Shown here piece after piece: positions 17,280 through 26,145 of a stretch of 64,000 bases of DNA. The stretch is from Nitrosomonas sp. Lineage in GTDB: Bacteria; Pseudomonadota; Gammaproteobacteria; Burkholderiales; Nitrosomonadaceae. Numbering within the stretch: the stretch's first letter is position 1; each line of letters opens with the position of its first letter. Location of the stretch: the NCBI GenBank assembly GCA_031316255.1, contig JALDQW010000001.1:1-64000 (forward strand). The letters are read 5' to 3'. The notes under the pieces are model-generated. The model saw only the letters and a list, made by a program, of their open reading frames with translations. It had not been told where the DNA came from and ran no database searches. The position numbers and the translations under genes were made by a program.

Positions 17280-18206
17280 ATGGGGATCAAGCTATTAGGT
17301 CTTGCCTTGATTCTATTGAGTTTAGCTGTTAGAGATACAGTAGCCAAGGAAGGTGCTGACCAGTATCCGAACGGTGCCGAGAACTGGCTAGCGGGTGCGG
17401 CGCCACCTGTGGGTAACTACTTCCTTAACTATTCCGGTCACTACAGCGGTTCCTTGCGTAATGGCGACGGCAATAAGGTATCAGAAGCAACACTCAGTGC
17501 TTGGTTCAATGCATTTCGCTTTATTCGCATCACCGATACGCGTATTCTGGGGGGTAATTACGGTGCGCATATTGTCATACCAATAGTGCATCAAAGTATG
17601 AATTGCGGAGACTGTACCTCAGTTGCTGGACTAGGTGATATAACTATCAGTCCGGTCGGTTTCTCCTGGCATTTGAGTAACTGGCACTGGGTGGCAGCAT
17701 TGGATATTCGCATACCTACCGGCAAGTATAAAGCCGGTAGTCCGCAGAAGAGCATCGGCACCAACTACTGGAGTATCGAACCACTCTTTGCAGTAACCTG
17801 GCTCTCCGAAAATGGGTGGGAGATATCTAGTAAGTTTATGTATAACATCAAGAGTACGAATAAGGAATTTCGTACGGCCATCGGCGAACCGGAAATGGAC
17901 TACGCATCCGGTGACGAACTCCATATTGATTTTCTTGCCGGAAAGCGTTTTGGTTTGTGGGGCATTGGGCTTTCGGGCTACTACCTAAAACAGACAACCA
18001 ACGACAAACTCGGTGGACAGATAATTTCGCCAGCACTCGGTTCTTGGTCCTCGGGGCGCAAAGGTGAAGTGCTTGCGATCGGCCCCAGTGTGATCTACAA
18101 CAGTCCGACCGGAACGATATTAATTGCACAGTGGCAAAATGAAATGTACGCAACGAATCGTTTCCAGGGTTACATGGCTTGGCTGAGGTTGAACATCCCC
18201 TTCTGA
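17280..18206 (+). CDS. SphA/MetA-pathway-type outer-membrane channel protein
   Basis: A 308-residue protein with an N-terminal signal-like segment (about residues 1-22) and then alternating aromatic beta strands ending in F (YMAWLRLNIPF), the pattern of an outer-membrane barrel. The start PNGAENWLAGAAPPVGNYFL and the segments HIVIPIVHQSMN, GDITISPVGFSWH and ALDIRIPTGKY match the phenol_MetA_deg/SphA family of putative hydrocarbon-uptake channels found in catabolic clusters. It is divergent from lysR and alone in its transcript. No degradation genes are present here, so the substrate is unknown. Confidence 0.75.
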   Translation: MGIKLLGLALILLSLAVRDTVAKEGADQYPNGAENWLAGAAPPVGNYFLNYSGHYSGSLRNGDGNKVSEATLSAWFNAFRFIRITDTRILGGNYGAHIVIPIVHQSMNCGDCTSVAGLGDITISPVGFSWHLSNWHWVAALDIRIPTGKYKAGSPQKSIGTNYWSIEPLFAVTWLSENGWEISSKFMYNIKSTNKEFRTAIGEPEMDYASGDELHIDFLAGKRFGLWGIGLSGYYLKQTTNDKLGGQIISPALGSWSSGRKGEVLAIGPSVIYNSPTGTILIAQWQNEMYATNRFQGYMAWLRLNIPF

Positions 18207-18914
18207 TGCTTGGTCACTTGCTCTCGCCAAGCCAGTCTCAAGCGGTCCGTTATCATTCGCACTATTAGCGCGTATTTAATCCTACGCATCAATAAACAAA
18301 ATTTTATTTTTTATGTTCTTCTTGATTGAAAGTAATGAAATTACGTGATGCTACATGCTAGGTCCTAGTTTCTTGCGTCTATTGTTTAAATGCTGGCGTT
18401 TTACCAGAATCAGGACAGCCAATGAACTCATAAGCGGGCAAGTTGTGGAAATTCTCAAAAGAAAAACCATCTTGCTCATCCTGATTTTCTGATTTCTGTG
18501 CCCAAGTATGCTGAACTAGAAATAGCTGTGAATTGATCAAATTAATATTCCATCATATCATTATGGTTAACGGCACATTTTATCTCATTGAATCAAAACA
18601 GAGGAGGTGCAAATAGAACGGCAATATCAATCGAAATATCTCCCTGGAAGGGCCGCAAGGATGAAACTAGATGAGACTATCATATTCAAACATATTTCAC
18701 TTTACTGGAAATTTTTGTAGGCACTTTTTCGAGGTTGATCAATCGACATCAAATTCGTTAGTGCAACATTATGCAGTAATTAGCGGTGAAAATCTACGTC
18801 TCGTGGTTCAGCTGCAGCATTTAACTGTCTATGAAATAAGCTTCCCATACAATATTCTTCTGAATGTTGCTAATCAAGGTGTTTTTGATATCTTCATAAA
18901 GAATGTTCTTCAAG
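18207..18914. other. Intergenic region with no supported gene
   Basis: An 86-codon frame at 18671-18931 has unlikely composition and overlaps trbN on the other strand; nothing in this stretch resembles a known protein, RNA or repeat. Confidence 0.5.
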
Positions 18915-19316
18915 TCAATGCGCCCATTTAGCCGCCTTAGCAATTAGGTCGGAGCGATATCGTGCATTATATTTCGGCATTCTTGAATGATAATTTGCTG
19001 CCTTCGTCCAGATATCACCTCTATCATACTTGATGTGCTGACGAATACGCCAAGCGGCCAGGTCGTAGGCATAACATCCGGTCTGTGCAACATGATCAGC
19101 AGTAATGCCGTATTTGGATAAATCCCGAAGGTACGTCGTATTAAATTGCATCGTGCCAACATCGTGCGAGCCATTGTTGTTTTCTACCCATTGACCGGGT
19201 TTTCCACCTTCTTTTTCCGCGATGGCCAATAAAATGTTGGCCGGAATTTCATATTTCACCGCAGCAATAATGGAACAGACGACTCGTTCTTGCATATCTG
19301 GCGGCAAATCAACCAT
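18915..19316 (-). CDS. trbN: TrbN/VirB1-like lytic transglycosylase
   Basis: A 133-residue SLT-fold protein: catalytic Glu in LLAIAEKEGG (about residue 35), then NNNGSHDVGTMQFN (about 47-60), the GxxQ motif of VirB1-type murein transglycosylases, and AYDLAAWRIRQHI. It would open local gaps in peptidoglycan for the mating apparatus. It lacks an obvious signal peptide, as do several TrbN proteins. It is the last gene of the trb operon, one base after the OmpA-like gene. Confidence 0.8.
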   Translation of the reverse strand: MVDLPPDMQERVVCSIIAAVKYEIPANILLAIAEKEGGKPGQWVENNNGSHDVGTMQFNTTYLRDLSKYGITADHVAQTGCYAYDLAAWRIRQHIKYDRGDIWTKAANYHSRMPKYNARYRSDLIAKAAKWAH

Positions 19317-19317
19317 T

Positions 19318-20040
19318 TCAGTAATATCTGGGTTGTGGTGGATAATTCACCGGGTGTTGCTGTGGATACTGTGATTGCGGTGTTTGTGCTTGGGATACTT
19401 CAAACATGTAAATTTCCACACGCCGGTTTTGTGCACGGCCAGCCATAGTGTCATTGGATGCAATCGGCTCATACGAGCCACGGCCATCAATGTGAATGCG
19501 GTTCGCTGCAATATCCTGGTTTACCAGGTAATTACGGGTGCTGGCTGCACGATTGACCGACAGCGGATTATTGATTGCATCGGTGCCGGTACTGTCGGTA
19601 TGGCCGATGATTCTGGCCTGAGCTGCAGAATTGCTCATCATTCCAGCGACCAGACTGTTCAAGACGGGGCGCATTTCCGGTTTGATGTCGGCTCGTCCCG
19701 TGTCAAACGAAAAATCTCCCGGCACATTCATCTTAAGCTCATTACCGGGTGTTTGGGTGACTTCAATACCGGTTCCTTCAGTTACCTGTTCCATCTGCTG
19801 GCGCTGCTTTTCCATATGCGACGACCAGACATAACCGCCCAATGTGCCAACGCCTGCACCAATACCCGCACCCAGTGCAGGATCACCGGCAATTACGCCG
19901 ATGATGGCGCCAGCGGCAGCACCGATACCGGTGCCCGCCGCTGTACCCTGTGCAGTTCTTCTTTGTGAATCTGTCATGCTGGCGCAGCCAGCTAACAGCA
20001 CTGCTATTAGAACAATTAAAACCGGTTTCTTCAAGAACAT
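19318..20040 (-). CDS. OmpA-family lipoprotein in the trb operon
   Basis: From the ATG at 20040 (MFLKKPVLIVLIAVLLAGC) there is a lipoprotein signal with lipobox LLAGC. A Gly/Ala-rich glycine-zipper segment follows (GTGIGAAAGAIIGVIAGDPA, about residues 35-75), then an OmpA C-terminal peptidoglycan-binding domain (FSFDTGRADIKP, IIGHTDSTGTD, LSVNRAASTRNYL, NRRVEIYM). It probably links the conjugation channel or cell envelope to murein. It sits between trbM and trbN, where RP4 has trbN directly, so it is an accessory gene of this system. Confidence 0.8.
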   Translation of the reverse strand: MFLKKPVLIVLIAVLLAGCASMTDSQRRTAQGTAAGTGIGAAAGAIIGVIAGDPALGAGIGAGVGTLGGYVWSSHMEKQRQQMEQVTEGTGIEVTQTPGNELKMNVPGDFSFDTGRADIKPEMRPVLNSLVAGMMSNSAAQARIIGHTDSTGTDAINNPLSVNRAASTRNYLVNQDIAANRIHIDGRGSYEPIASNDTMAGRAQNRRVEIYMFEVSQAQTPQSQYPQQHPVNYPPQPRYY

Positions 20041-20041
20041 G

Positions 20042-20338
20042 TTAAAACCCCAGTTGTCTGCCATATTGGTTGTTAACCATATGCGGCCAGTTTCCAGCCG
20101 TTGTACATTTGCCCAGAAACTTGCCGCGTGCGCTAAAAGTCTTGTTCAGGCTGATGCCGCCATGACTGTTAAACTTGATGATATCGAAATAATCCTGAAC
20201 AAAACCTTTACAACCTGAAACCACGCCGGAGCCCTGCAGCATTCCGGCCATGCACAGTACGGTGCTGCAGGAATCTTTTGCCTTGGCAGGTGTGACAAAC
20301 AAAAACATCAATATTAAAAATCCAAGTAGTTTTTTCAT
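20042..20338 (-). CDS. trbM: TrbM/KikA-family conjugal transfer protein
   Basis: A 98-residue exported protein with a signal peptide (residues 1-20, ending AKA) and the family pattern CSTVLCMAGMLQGSG...CKGFVQDYFDI with conserved Cys residues that probably form periplasmic disulfides. TrbM is part of the IncP mating-pair apparatus, of unknown exact role. It lies directly after trbL in the canonical order. Confidence 0.75.
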   Translation of the reverse strand: MKKLLGFLILMFLFVTPAKAKDSCSTVLCMAGMLQGSGVVSGCKGFVQDYFDIIKFNSHGGISLNKTFSARGKFLGKCTTAGNWPHMVNNQYGRQLGF

Positions 20339-21415
20339 CTATCGGCCTCCTCTGGAAATGTAATTGCCGCTGTTCTCAGCATTCTGCCCGGCTTTAACCG
20401 CATTCATCAGCGGTTCTATACCTTTGATGGGGCTGTTTCTGCGTAATGCGGATACACCATAAGCGGTTATTGCCGCAGTCGTTCCCGCTGCCGCAACCAG
20501 ACCACCGGCGCTATAACTGCCGATTCCGGCAGTCGAACCGATACTGCTGCCGGTGACGATCCCTGAAATCAGCGGAGGAAGTTTGGAAATCAGTACCCAT
20601 AGCGCTATGGTAAAAACCAGCATGACGGCGAGTTCTTCATAATTCAGAATATTCGTGGACATCTTGGTGTAGAAGCTTGACAGCAACTCACCACCAATTC
20701 CAACAATTAACAGCATTACAAATAGTTGAACGCCAACACCGAGAACCGTTTTAAAGTAGTTGATGGCAATATCTGTTGTCCATTTGGCGCCCCCAAAGCC
20801 TAACAAAAATATACCGGCATAAAGTAATACCCACGACGCAACCAATAGCAGTAACATATTGACTGCTATTACTGCCAAAATAACAATGATTGCCAGGGAC
20901 ATGATAAAACCAAGAAAGCTATCGAGGGGTTGTAAAATGGTAATGTTGTTTATGGATCTTTCGAGAATTAAGAAACCAATATCCACAATACTTGTGTGAC
21001 TGGCGCCTCCCGGTAATCCGGCAGCACTTTTTCCCAAATCTTCCATGGAATAGATGATGGTTCCAGCGATGTTGTGGCCAGAAACAGCGTTGGTCAACAA
21101 CCAAAAAAAGAATCCGGTAAAAATAATGAACCGTGTGAATTCGGCAAAGAATTCACCAATATCAGCCCTGCGTAACAGCATCATGCCGAATGTCCACACC
21201 ATTGAAATCAATACCAATGTCCAAAACAGTCTTTCTGCTGCACCTTGTATAACGCTTTGCCAGGATTTAACTTTGCTACCAAATTTTTGAATTACTTGAT
21301 CCAGTACGCTTTGATTGCTTACGGGATCAACATATGCTAATTCAGCAAATGCATTGACAGAAAATGCTGCCAGGATTATCAGGATTGTAAAATTAATAAG
21401 ACTTATCTTTCGCAT
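20339..21415 (-). CDS. trbL: TrbL/VirB6-like inner-membrane channel protein
   Basis: A 358-residue polytopic protein with an N-terminal signal-like segment, then at least five or six long hydrophobic helices (about residues 60-85, 95-115, 165-215, 225-250, 255-280) and a Gly/Ala-rich helix near the end (AGGLVAAAGTTAAITAYG). This is the layout of TrbL, the VirB6-type component of the inner-membrane pore. RP4 TrbL is longer (about 530 residues); the missing part is the variable hydrophilic C-terminal region. It is placed between trbK and trbM as in IncP plasmids. Confidence 0.8.
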   Translation of the reverse strand: MRKISLINFTILIILAAFSVNAFAELAYVDPVSNQSVLDQVIQKFGSKVKSWQSVIQGAAERLFWTLVLISMVWTFGMMLLRRADIGEFFAEFTRFIIFTGFFFWLLTNAVSGHNIAGTIIYSMEDLGKSAAGLPGGASHTSIVDIGFLILERSINNITILQPLDSFLGFIMSLAIIVILAVIAVNMLLLLVASWVLLYAGIFLLGFGGAKWTTDIAINYFKTVLGVGVQLFVMLLIVGIGGELLSSFYTKMSTNILNYEELAVMLVFTIALWVLISKLPPLISGIVTGSSIGSTAGIGSYSAGGLVAAAGTTAAITAYGVSALRRNSPIKGIEPLMNAVKAGQNAENSGNYISRGGR

Positions 21416-21463
21416 TTGCTTATCCTCTTAGCTAATTAAATTACAAATCAATTGCTAACCTGT

Positions 21464-21640
21464 TTATTCACCAAATTCTTCGATATCCATTACAGACCAA
21501 CTTTTTCTTTCTGGTAATTCGCTTAATTCTTTTTTTGGCTCCTTTGTTTCGATAACCCCATCACCATCCTTGGAACAAGCCGGTAATAGAAACAAAGGTA
21601 ATAAACATACGATGAAAATAATCAGGTGTTTCGTTCTCAT
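21464..21640 (-). CDS. TrbK-position small lipoprotein (entry-exclusion candidate)
   Basis: From the ATG at 21640, which has a strong AAAGGAG site, the 58-residue product has a lipoprotein signal (LPLFLLPAC) and a short charged mature region with a run of Lys/Glu. It occupies the place of RP4 trbK, which encodes the entry-exclusion lipoprotein. Sequence similarity cannot be judged at this length, so the role rests on position. Confidence 0.6.
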   Translation of the reverse strand: MRTKHLIIFIVCLLPLFLLPACSKDGDGVIETKEPKKELSELPERKSWSVMDIEEFGE

Positions 21641-21662
21641 GATGATCTCCTTTAAACAGAAT

Positions 21663-22478
21663 TTAATATGCATCCCTAACTGACCATTTTTTTCCGGGTG
21701 GCAATGTTTGCGGGCTCAATCGTTTTGTGGCTGCTTCCCGCGCGGCCTGCCACATCGCTTTCTGGTCGACATCGGCCTGGTTCTGGGCATTAATGGCATT
21801 GTGTTGCGCTATGAGTAAATGGCGGATTTGCAATAGTTGGTTTGCCTGGTGAGCGGCGAGCTGGTTGGCATATTGCAACGCCTCCATTTGCCCTTGTGCG
21901 GTTTGGGTGCGTTGTTGCAGGATTTGCAATTGAGCGGCATCGAGCGGAATCTGTTGCGAGTGATGATCAAGGCCACGCAGTACTGCATCATTCGCGCTCT
22001 TTTGTGCATCGGTACTGGCATCCTGTCCCTGTTTTAATATACTCCAAGCTGATTCGGTGCAATTGCCATCCAGATTGAAACAGGGTGAACTGCGGTAGTA
22101 ATTCACATTACGGAATCGTTGCAAGTAACCGTCCAGTCCGCCGTATTGCTGGCCGTAATAGCGGATGGTATTGGTCATATGCATGAGCTTGTTCATCGTA
22201 TATTGCGCCTGCGCCCAGAGATACGCCGGAGGTGCTAGCGTATTGCGGATCATGTTTTCGTATTGCTGCAACTGTGTCTGATACTGTTGTATCTGCTTTA
22301 ACGTCTGCGATACATTTTCAATCGCGGCAACCGTGGTTTGCTGGATATTGGCTGCATCGATAACGGGGATGCCGCCAGCATTGGCGTTAGCGCTAAACAT
22401 TGCAATTAGAATTGAAGCGATTCCTGCTATCTTTCTCCAGTACGTGAATGGATTGAAATGCCATCTGATGTTTGTCAT
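21663..22478 (-). CDS. trbJ: TrbJ/VirB5-like conjugal transfer protein
   Basis: A 271-residue exported protein. After a signal segment (about residues 14-34, SANANA) comes IPVIDAANIQQTTVAAIENV, the conserved N-terminus of mature TrbJ, then Gln-rich helices (TLKQIQQYQTQLQQYENMIR, RTQTAQGQMEALQYANQLAA). TrbJ/VirB5 proteins are minor pilus or adhesion components. The start overlaps the trbI stop by 4 bp, showing translational coupling, and the frame is intact, unlike trbI. Confidence 0.85.
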   Translation of the reverse strand: MTNIRWHFNPFTYWRKIAGIASILIAMFSANANAGGIPVIDAANIQQTTVAAIENVSQTLKQIQQYQTQLQQYENMIRNTLAPPAYLWAQAQYTMNKLMHMTNTIRYYGQQYGGLDGYLQRFRNVNYYRSSPCFNLDGNCTESAWSILKQGQDASTDAQKSANDAVLRGLDHHSQQIPLDAAQLQILQQRTQTAQGQMEALQYANQLAAHQANQLLQIRHLLIAQHNAINAQNQADVDQKAMWQAAREAATKRLSPQTLPPGKKWSVRDAY

Positions 22479-23897
22479 GGGTGATTACTCCTTGCATAGT
22501 CAAATGATTGGTAAGGTTTGTTGAACACCATGTCCTTGGTCACGATGATGTTGAACCGATACCCCGGCCTGATTTCTAGCGTTGGTGAGATATTCATGTT
22601 TTTGCGGATGAGATTGGCAGTGACCAGTCCCAATTGCTGGCCGAGCGACTGACTCATGATGCTGCCTGCATTTTGCCGTCCGAATGCACCGCCTGAATCG
22701 CGTTGACTGTAGGCTGTACCGGCGACAATCGCAGACATGATCAGCGCTGAACCGAAGATACGCAGATAATGATTGTTCACCTGATCCTTGAACCCGGCAT
22801 AACCGATACCGTCGGCGCCCGGCATAGCACCAATATCCATCGTCTTGCCATCCGGAAAGATAATCCGCTGCCAGGCTACAAGTACGCGGGCTTGACCGAA
22901 CTCGACTTCACTGGAATACGTGCCGACCAAGCGAGAACCTTGCGGAATCAAACGGTATTTGCCAACCGGCGAGTCATAAATATGCTGACTGACCTGCGCC
23001 ATGATCTGTCCGGGCAATTCAGGGTGATACCGGATATCAGCGTTGCCGGCATCCTAAAGCCAGTTTGCAGGATATAAGGCGATTGCGGTTTTAACGTCGC
23101 TGTCCAGTTTTAACGTTCATCACCATTGGCTGAATCAAAACGCGAGTAGTCATTCGCATTGCTGGTTACCGGATCGTCCAACAGCATCGGTGCTGTATCG
23201 TCGTCATAGTCATCACCAATGCCAGCGCCGGTTCCCAGACCGCCTTGTCCTTGCCGTAGATGCGTAAGGCGTGCGCTGATGCCAGCAGTTGGATCTTCAC
23301 GCAGATTCGCATCGATTTGCTGGCGTGTTTCTGTGCATCTACCGAAGGGCGTGCTCACTCGCGTGAAGGTGAACTACCGGTACTGGTGCCTGGCGGTGTA
23401 TTGGCGGTGCAAGCTGTACTTTGGGTGCAATTACATTGACGCTGGTTTTGGCTTTGATCGCTTCTTCAAGCTGTTGGCGTTTGAGCAGACGGATATGTTC
23501 AAGTTCGGCATCGTGCGAAGTATTGGAATGATCCAGTGGTGGTGGCGCGGGCGGCAAAATCGATCGACGGCCGCTCGATGATAATTCCATCAAGCAGTGA
23601 AATTGTCTGCGGTTCATCACTGACCTCGGGTTGCAACGGTTCAATGATTCCACCTAGATAATCCTTGGCAATGAGGTTCGCAAAGTTACTGCTCGGATCA
23701 GCGTCATGATCATGCTCATGCACCGGATAAGTTATTCCGGTCGGTTGCGCGATTCATCGCCACAATGCCCATGAGCAACATAAAAATCAGCATGATGGCG
23801 CCAAAGATATACAGCGGCAGATTGTTGACGCGGCGCACGCCAACAGTTTTAAAACAATGGGCGATGTATCCGGCGATAACAGCTTATCCGTGGCCAT
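22475..23897 (-). pseudogene. trbI: TrbI/VirB10-like protein, several frameshifts
   Basis: The start (MATDKLLSPDTSPIVLK) is intact and begins 2 bp after trbH. The frame is then lost at AAAA (23851-23854), where one more A would give KTVGVRRVNNLPLYIFGAIM, the normal TrbI transmembrane start. Pieces continue in different frames (QPEVSDEPQTISLLDGIIIE; IPQGSRLVGTYSSEVEFGQA). The last 180 codons (22475-23017), the VirB10 periplasmic beta-barrel domain, are open. The summed length, about 474 codons, is normal. Either this gene is inactive or the sequence carries base-calling errors. Confidence 0.75.
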
Positions 23898-23899
23898 CT

Positions 23900-24468
23900 T
23901 CAATCCTCCAGTTGCCTGCGCACCCACAAACCAGCAGGTTTGATCTGTCCGGACTGGACAATAAATGCGCGCGTGTCAGCCGCTGATCTTCAATCAGGAT
24001 GCTGACATGATATAAATCATCCGATTGATCGATGATGTAACCGAGTGTCAGGCCGTGATTCTGGGCACTTTCCTCACGGACTGGAACATTGTTACTATTC
24101 TCGGTGTTTTTCTGGTGATTGGATTATAGTAAAGGAATTTGCCGGGCTGACGTTTTCGAGAACAGCAAACCCATCACTGCACCCAACTTGTCAATCCAAC
24201 GCCTGGCCAAATGGATCGTTGGCGTTATGGCGTAAATTAAACTGTGTTGATGCTGCAGGATAAAGCCGTCGAATTTGATCTGCCGCCACATCGTCAGCCA
24301 TGACTTTGCTGTACCTGATCGAATGCCGGTGGCGGATTCTGGATAAAACTGCCATGGGGTTGATTCATTGCACAACCGCCCAGCGGCAGTAAAATAACTG
24401 CAAAAATCAGAACAGGTTTATTGATAAAGCAGCAATTGGTTTTAAAAGTTTGGCATCGTGAGTGACAT
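23900..24468 (-). pseudogene. trbH: TrbH-like lipoprotein, several frameshifts
   Basis: A lipoprotein signal is readable (NKPVLIFAVILLPLGGCAMN, with the lipobox LGGC), followed in other frames by KVMADDVAADQIRRLYPAAS, GFAVLENVSPANSF and the C-terminus LWVRRQLED. This is the TrbH pattern (VirB7-like outer-membrane lipoprotein). At least three frame changes occur, at or beside short runs such as AAA and GGG. Position between trbG and trbI supports the call. Confidence 0.65.
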
Positions 24469-24470
24469 GA

Positions 24471-25372
24471 TCAATTCCCCCGTGTAATCGTGATGCGGTT
24501 TGATTGCTGCCGACACCGGCCACCAGGATTGCCTTGTCAAATACTGCATCGACGATATAACTGATCACCCTGCAGGCGGTAATTGATCATGACGGTATCA
24601 TCCTTTTTGAACAGGCCGCGGCTTCGCGGTTTAACAGTAATAACGTCGGTGCTTCATTGCCATGACTTTGGGCATCTGGATAATGGTTTTCTGACCATCG
24701 TTATACACGCGCACCGGTTTCCAGACGGCTTGCCGGAAACCGAATATACAAAATCGAGATTGCCGGTATTCTCCTGTTTCAGGTATTACGCGCGATTGCG
24801 GATTTCCAGCGCGCGGTTTCCTGCGACTTTATCGCATCCCATTTGGCAAGCGCATCTTCAGGATAAATGGAAACCGACTCTGGGCATGAATTCACGCCGG
24901 TGTGACGTAACCGTATATGTGCAGGTTCTGCGGTTAGTCGTCACAACGAGTGATGTTTCCAGCCCACATCCATCAGCTTGACGATCAAATGCTGCACTTC
25001 ATTGGCGCCCGGTAATGGCAGGTTCAATGAGCCATCTTGCCTGATCCTTGAATGGATGAATTGTTACCTGTTCTTGGTGTAATTTCAATATCGCACACCT
25101 GCAGTACCGCACAGACAATACTCGGTTGTTGCGCACCAGACAGGAAACGGATTGAACCGTCAGTACCTGCAACCGGTTTGATACCCTGTGCGCTGTTCGC
25201 TTGCCACTTCTTCGCCATTGCGATGGCTTCGCGTTCCTGCTGAGTCAATTGCGGATTCTTGCCGCTGAAATAGGCTTCTGTCAGGTTGCTGGCGGAAAAC
25301 GGAGAGTAACACCTGTAATGGTAAAAAAATGGTGGCTAAAGTGAATATACGTTTTTTATGATTGAACCTCAT
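24471..25372 (-). pseudogene. trbG: TrbG/VirB9-like protein, several frameshifts
   Basis: The start MRFNHKKRIFTLATIFLPLQ is a signal peptide that overlaps the trbF stop. Clear TrbG segments appear in different frames: LTQQEREAIAMAKKWQANSA, VAGTDGSIRFLSGAQQPSIV plus CAVLQVCDIEI, YNDGQKTIIQMPK, DTVMINYRLQGD and YIVDAVFDKAILVAGVGSNQ ending TRITITRGN. The last change falls at GG (24497-24498), where GGG would restore the frame. VirB9/TrbG forms the outer-membrane core with VirB10. Total length fits an intact ancestor of about 300 residues. Confidence 0.75.
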
Positions 25373-26088
25373 TGATTGCCGTGACCAGGGAGAAATCCTG
25401 GATGTAAATGCCAGCAGGTTGTTGCGGATTTGTTCTTCGGTGGTACTTTTTGTGTCGGTGGCGGTGATAGACTCGTAACAATGCACGCATTTTGAATGGT
25501 GCTTCCAGTTGATGTCCTTGCCGGTCATAGACTTTCTCGAAACCAATCCACCTGCCAGGTTTCAGGTGACTGTGGAATCACGGAGATGATTTCAACACTC
25601 ACCGTTTGTGTTTCAGCCCGTTTGAATGGACTGCTGGATTCAGTTGCCGTTAAACCATTCATTGGCTTTGGCCATTGCGGATCGTTGGTTTGAGCATCGC
25701 ATATGCCCTGAAGATGGCTTTACGCTGCAATGCGATATCCGGTGTGACCGTTCTGACATCGTTAATAAATGATGCAAATTGAGGCATGCACGACACGTTG
25801 ATCGGCAACCGCTGCGACATCAGCACGCGACACCCTCGCTTCACCGAGTTTGTTGACCTGCACAACATGCGGGATGAACGGATTGGCTGCCGATATAAAT
25901 CATGCCACCAACACCGGCCAGCGCAATCATCAAACACAGAATGGCGAGCACCTGCCATGTTGCGTGATGACTGGACAGAGCGCATATGATCGTTCCAGGT
26001 GCGCCGGGCAGAGAATACGGATTCTCCGATTCACCTGTACGGCGTCGCCTTCGATGGAAAGGATGATGTATTCATCGTCCTTGGGCAT
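25356..26088 (-). pseudogene. trbF: TrbF/VirB8-like protein, several frameshifts
   Basis: The ATG at 26088 follows GGAG at good spacing. Recognisable TrbF pieces in changing frames are RTWNDHMRSVQSSRNM, WQVLAILCLMIALAGVGGMI (the single N-terminal membrane helix), FINDVRTVTPDIALQRKAIF plus RAYAML, ETQTVSVEIISVIPQSPETW plus QVDW, and the end AGIYIQDFSLVTAINEVQS. TrbF is the VirB8-type inner-membrane assembly factor. The order of pieces is colinear with RP4 TrbF, so only indels, not rearrangements, break it. Confidence 0.75.
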
Positions 26089-26145
26089 CGGTTCTCCAGA
26101 TTTACCGGTCAGACCGAAACGGCGTTTTTGATTTTTTCGGTTAAA

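Noticed and set aside
19375-19968. 197-codon plus-strand frame
   Set aside because: It is fully antisense to the OmpA-like gene, and its Cys/Arg-rich product is typical of a complement-strand frame.
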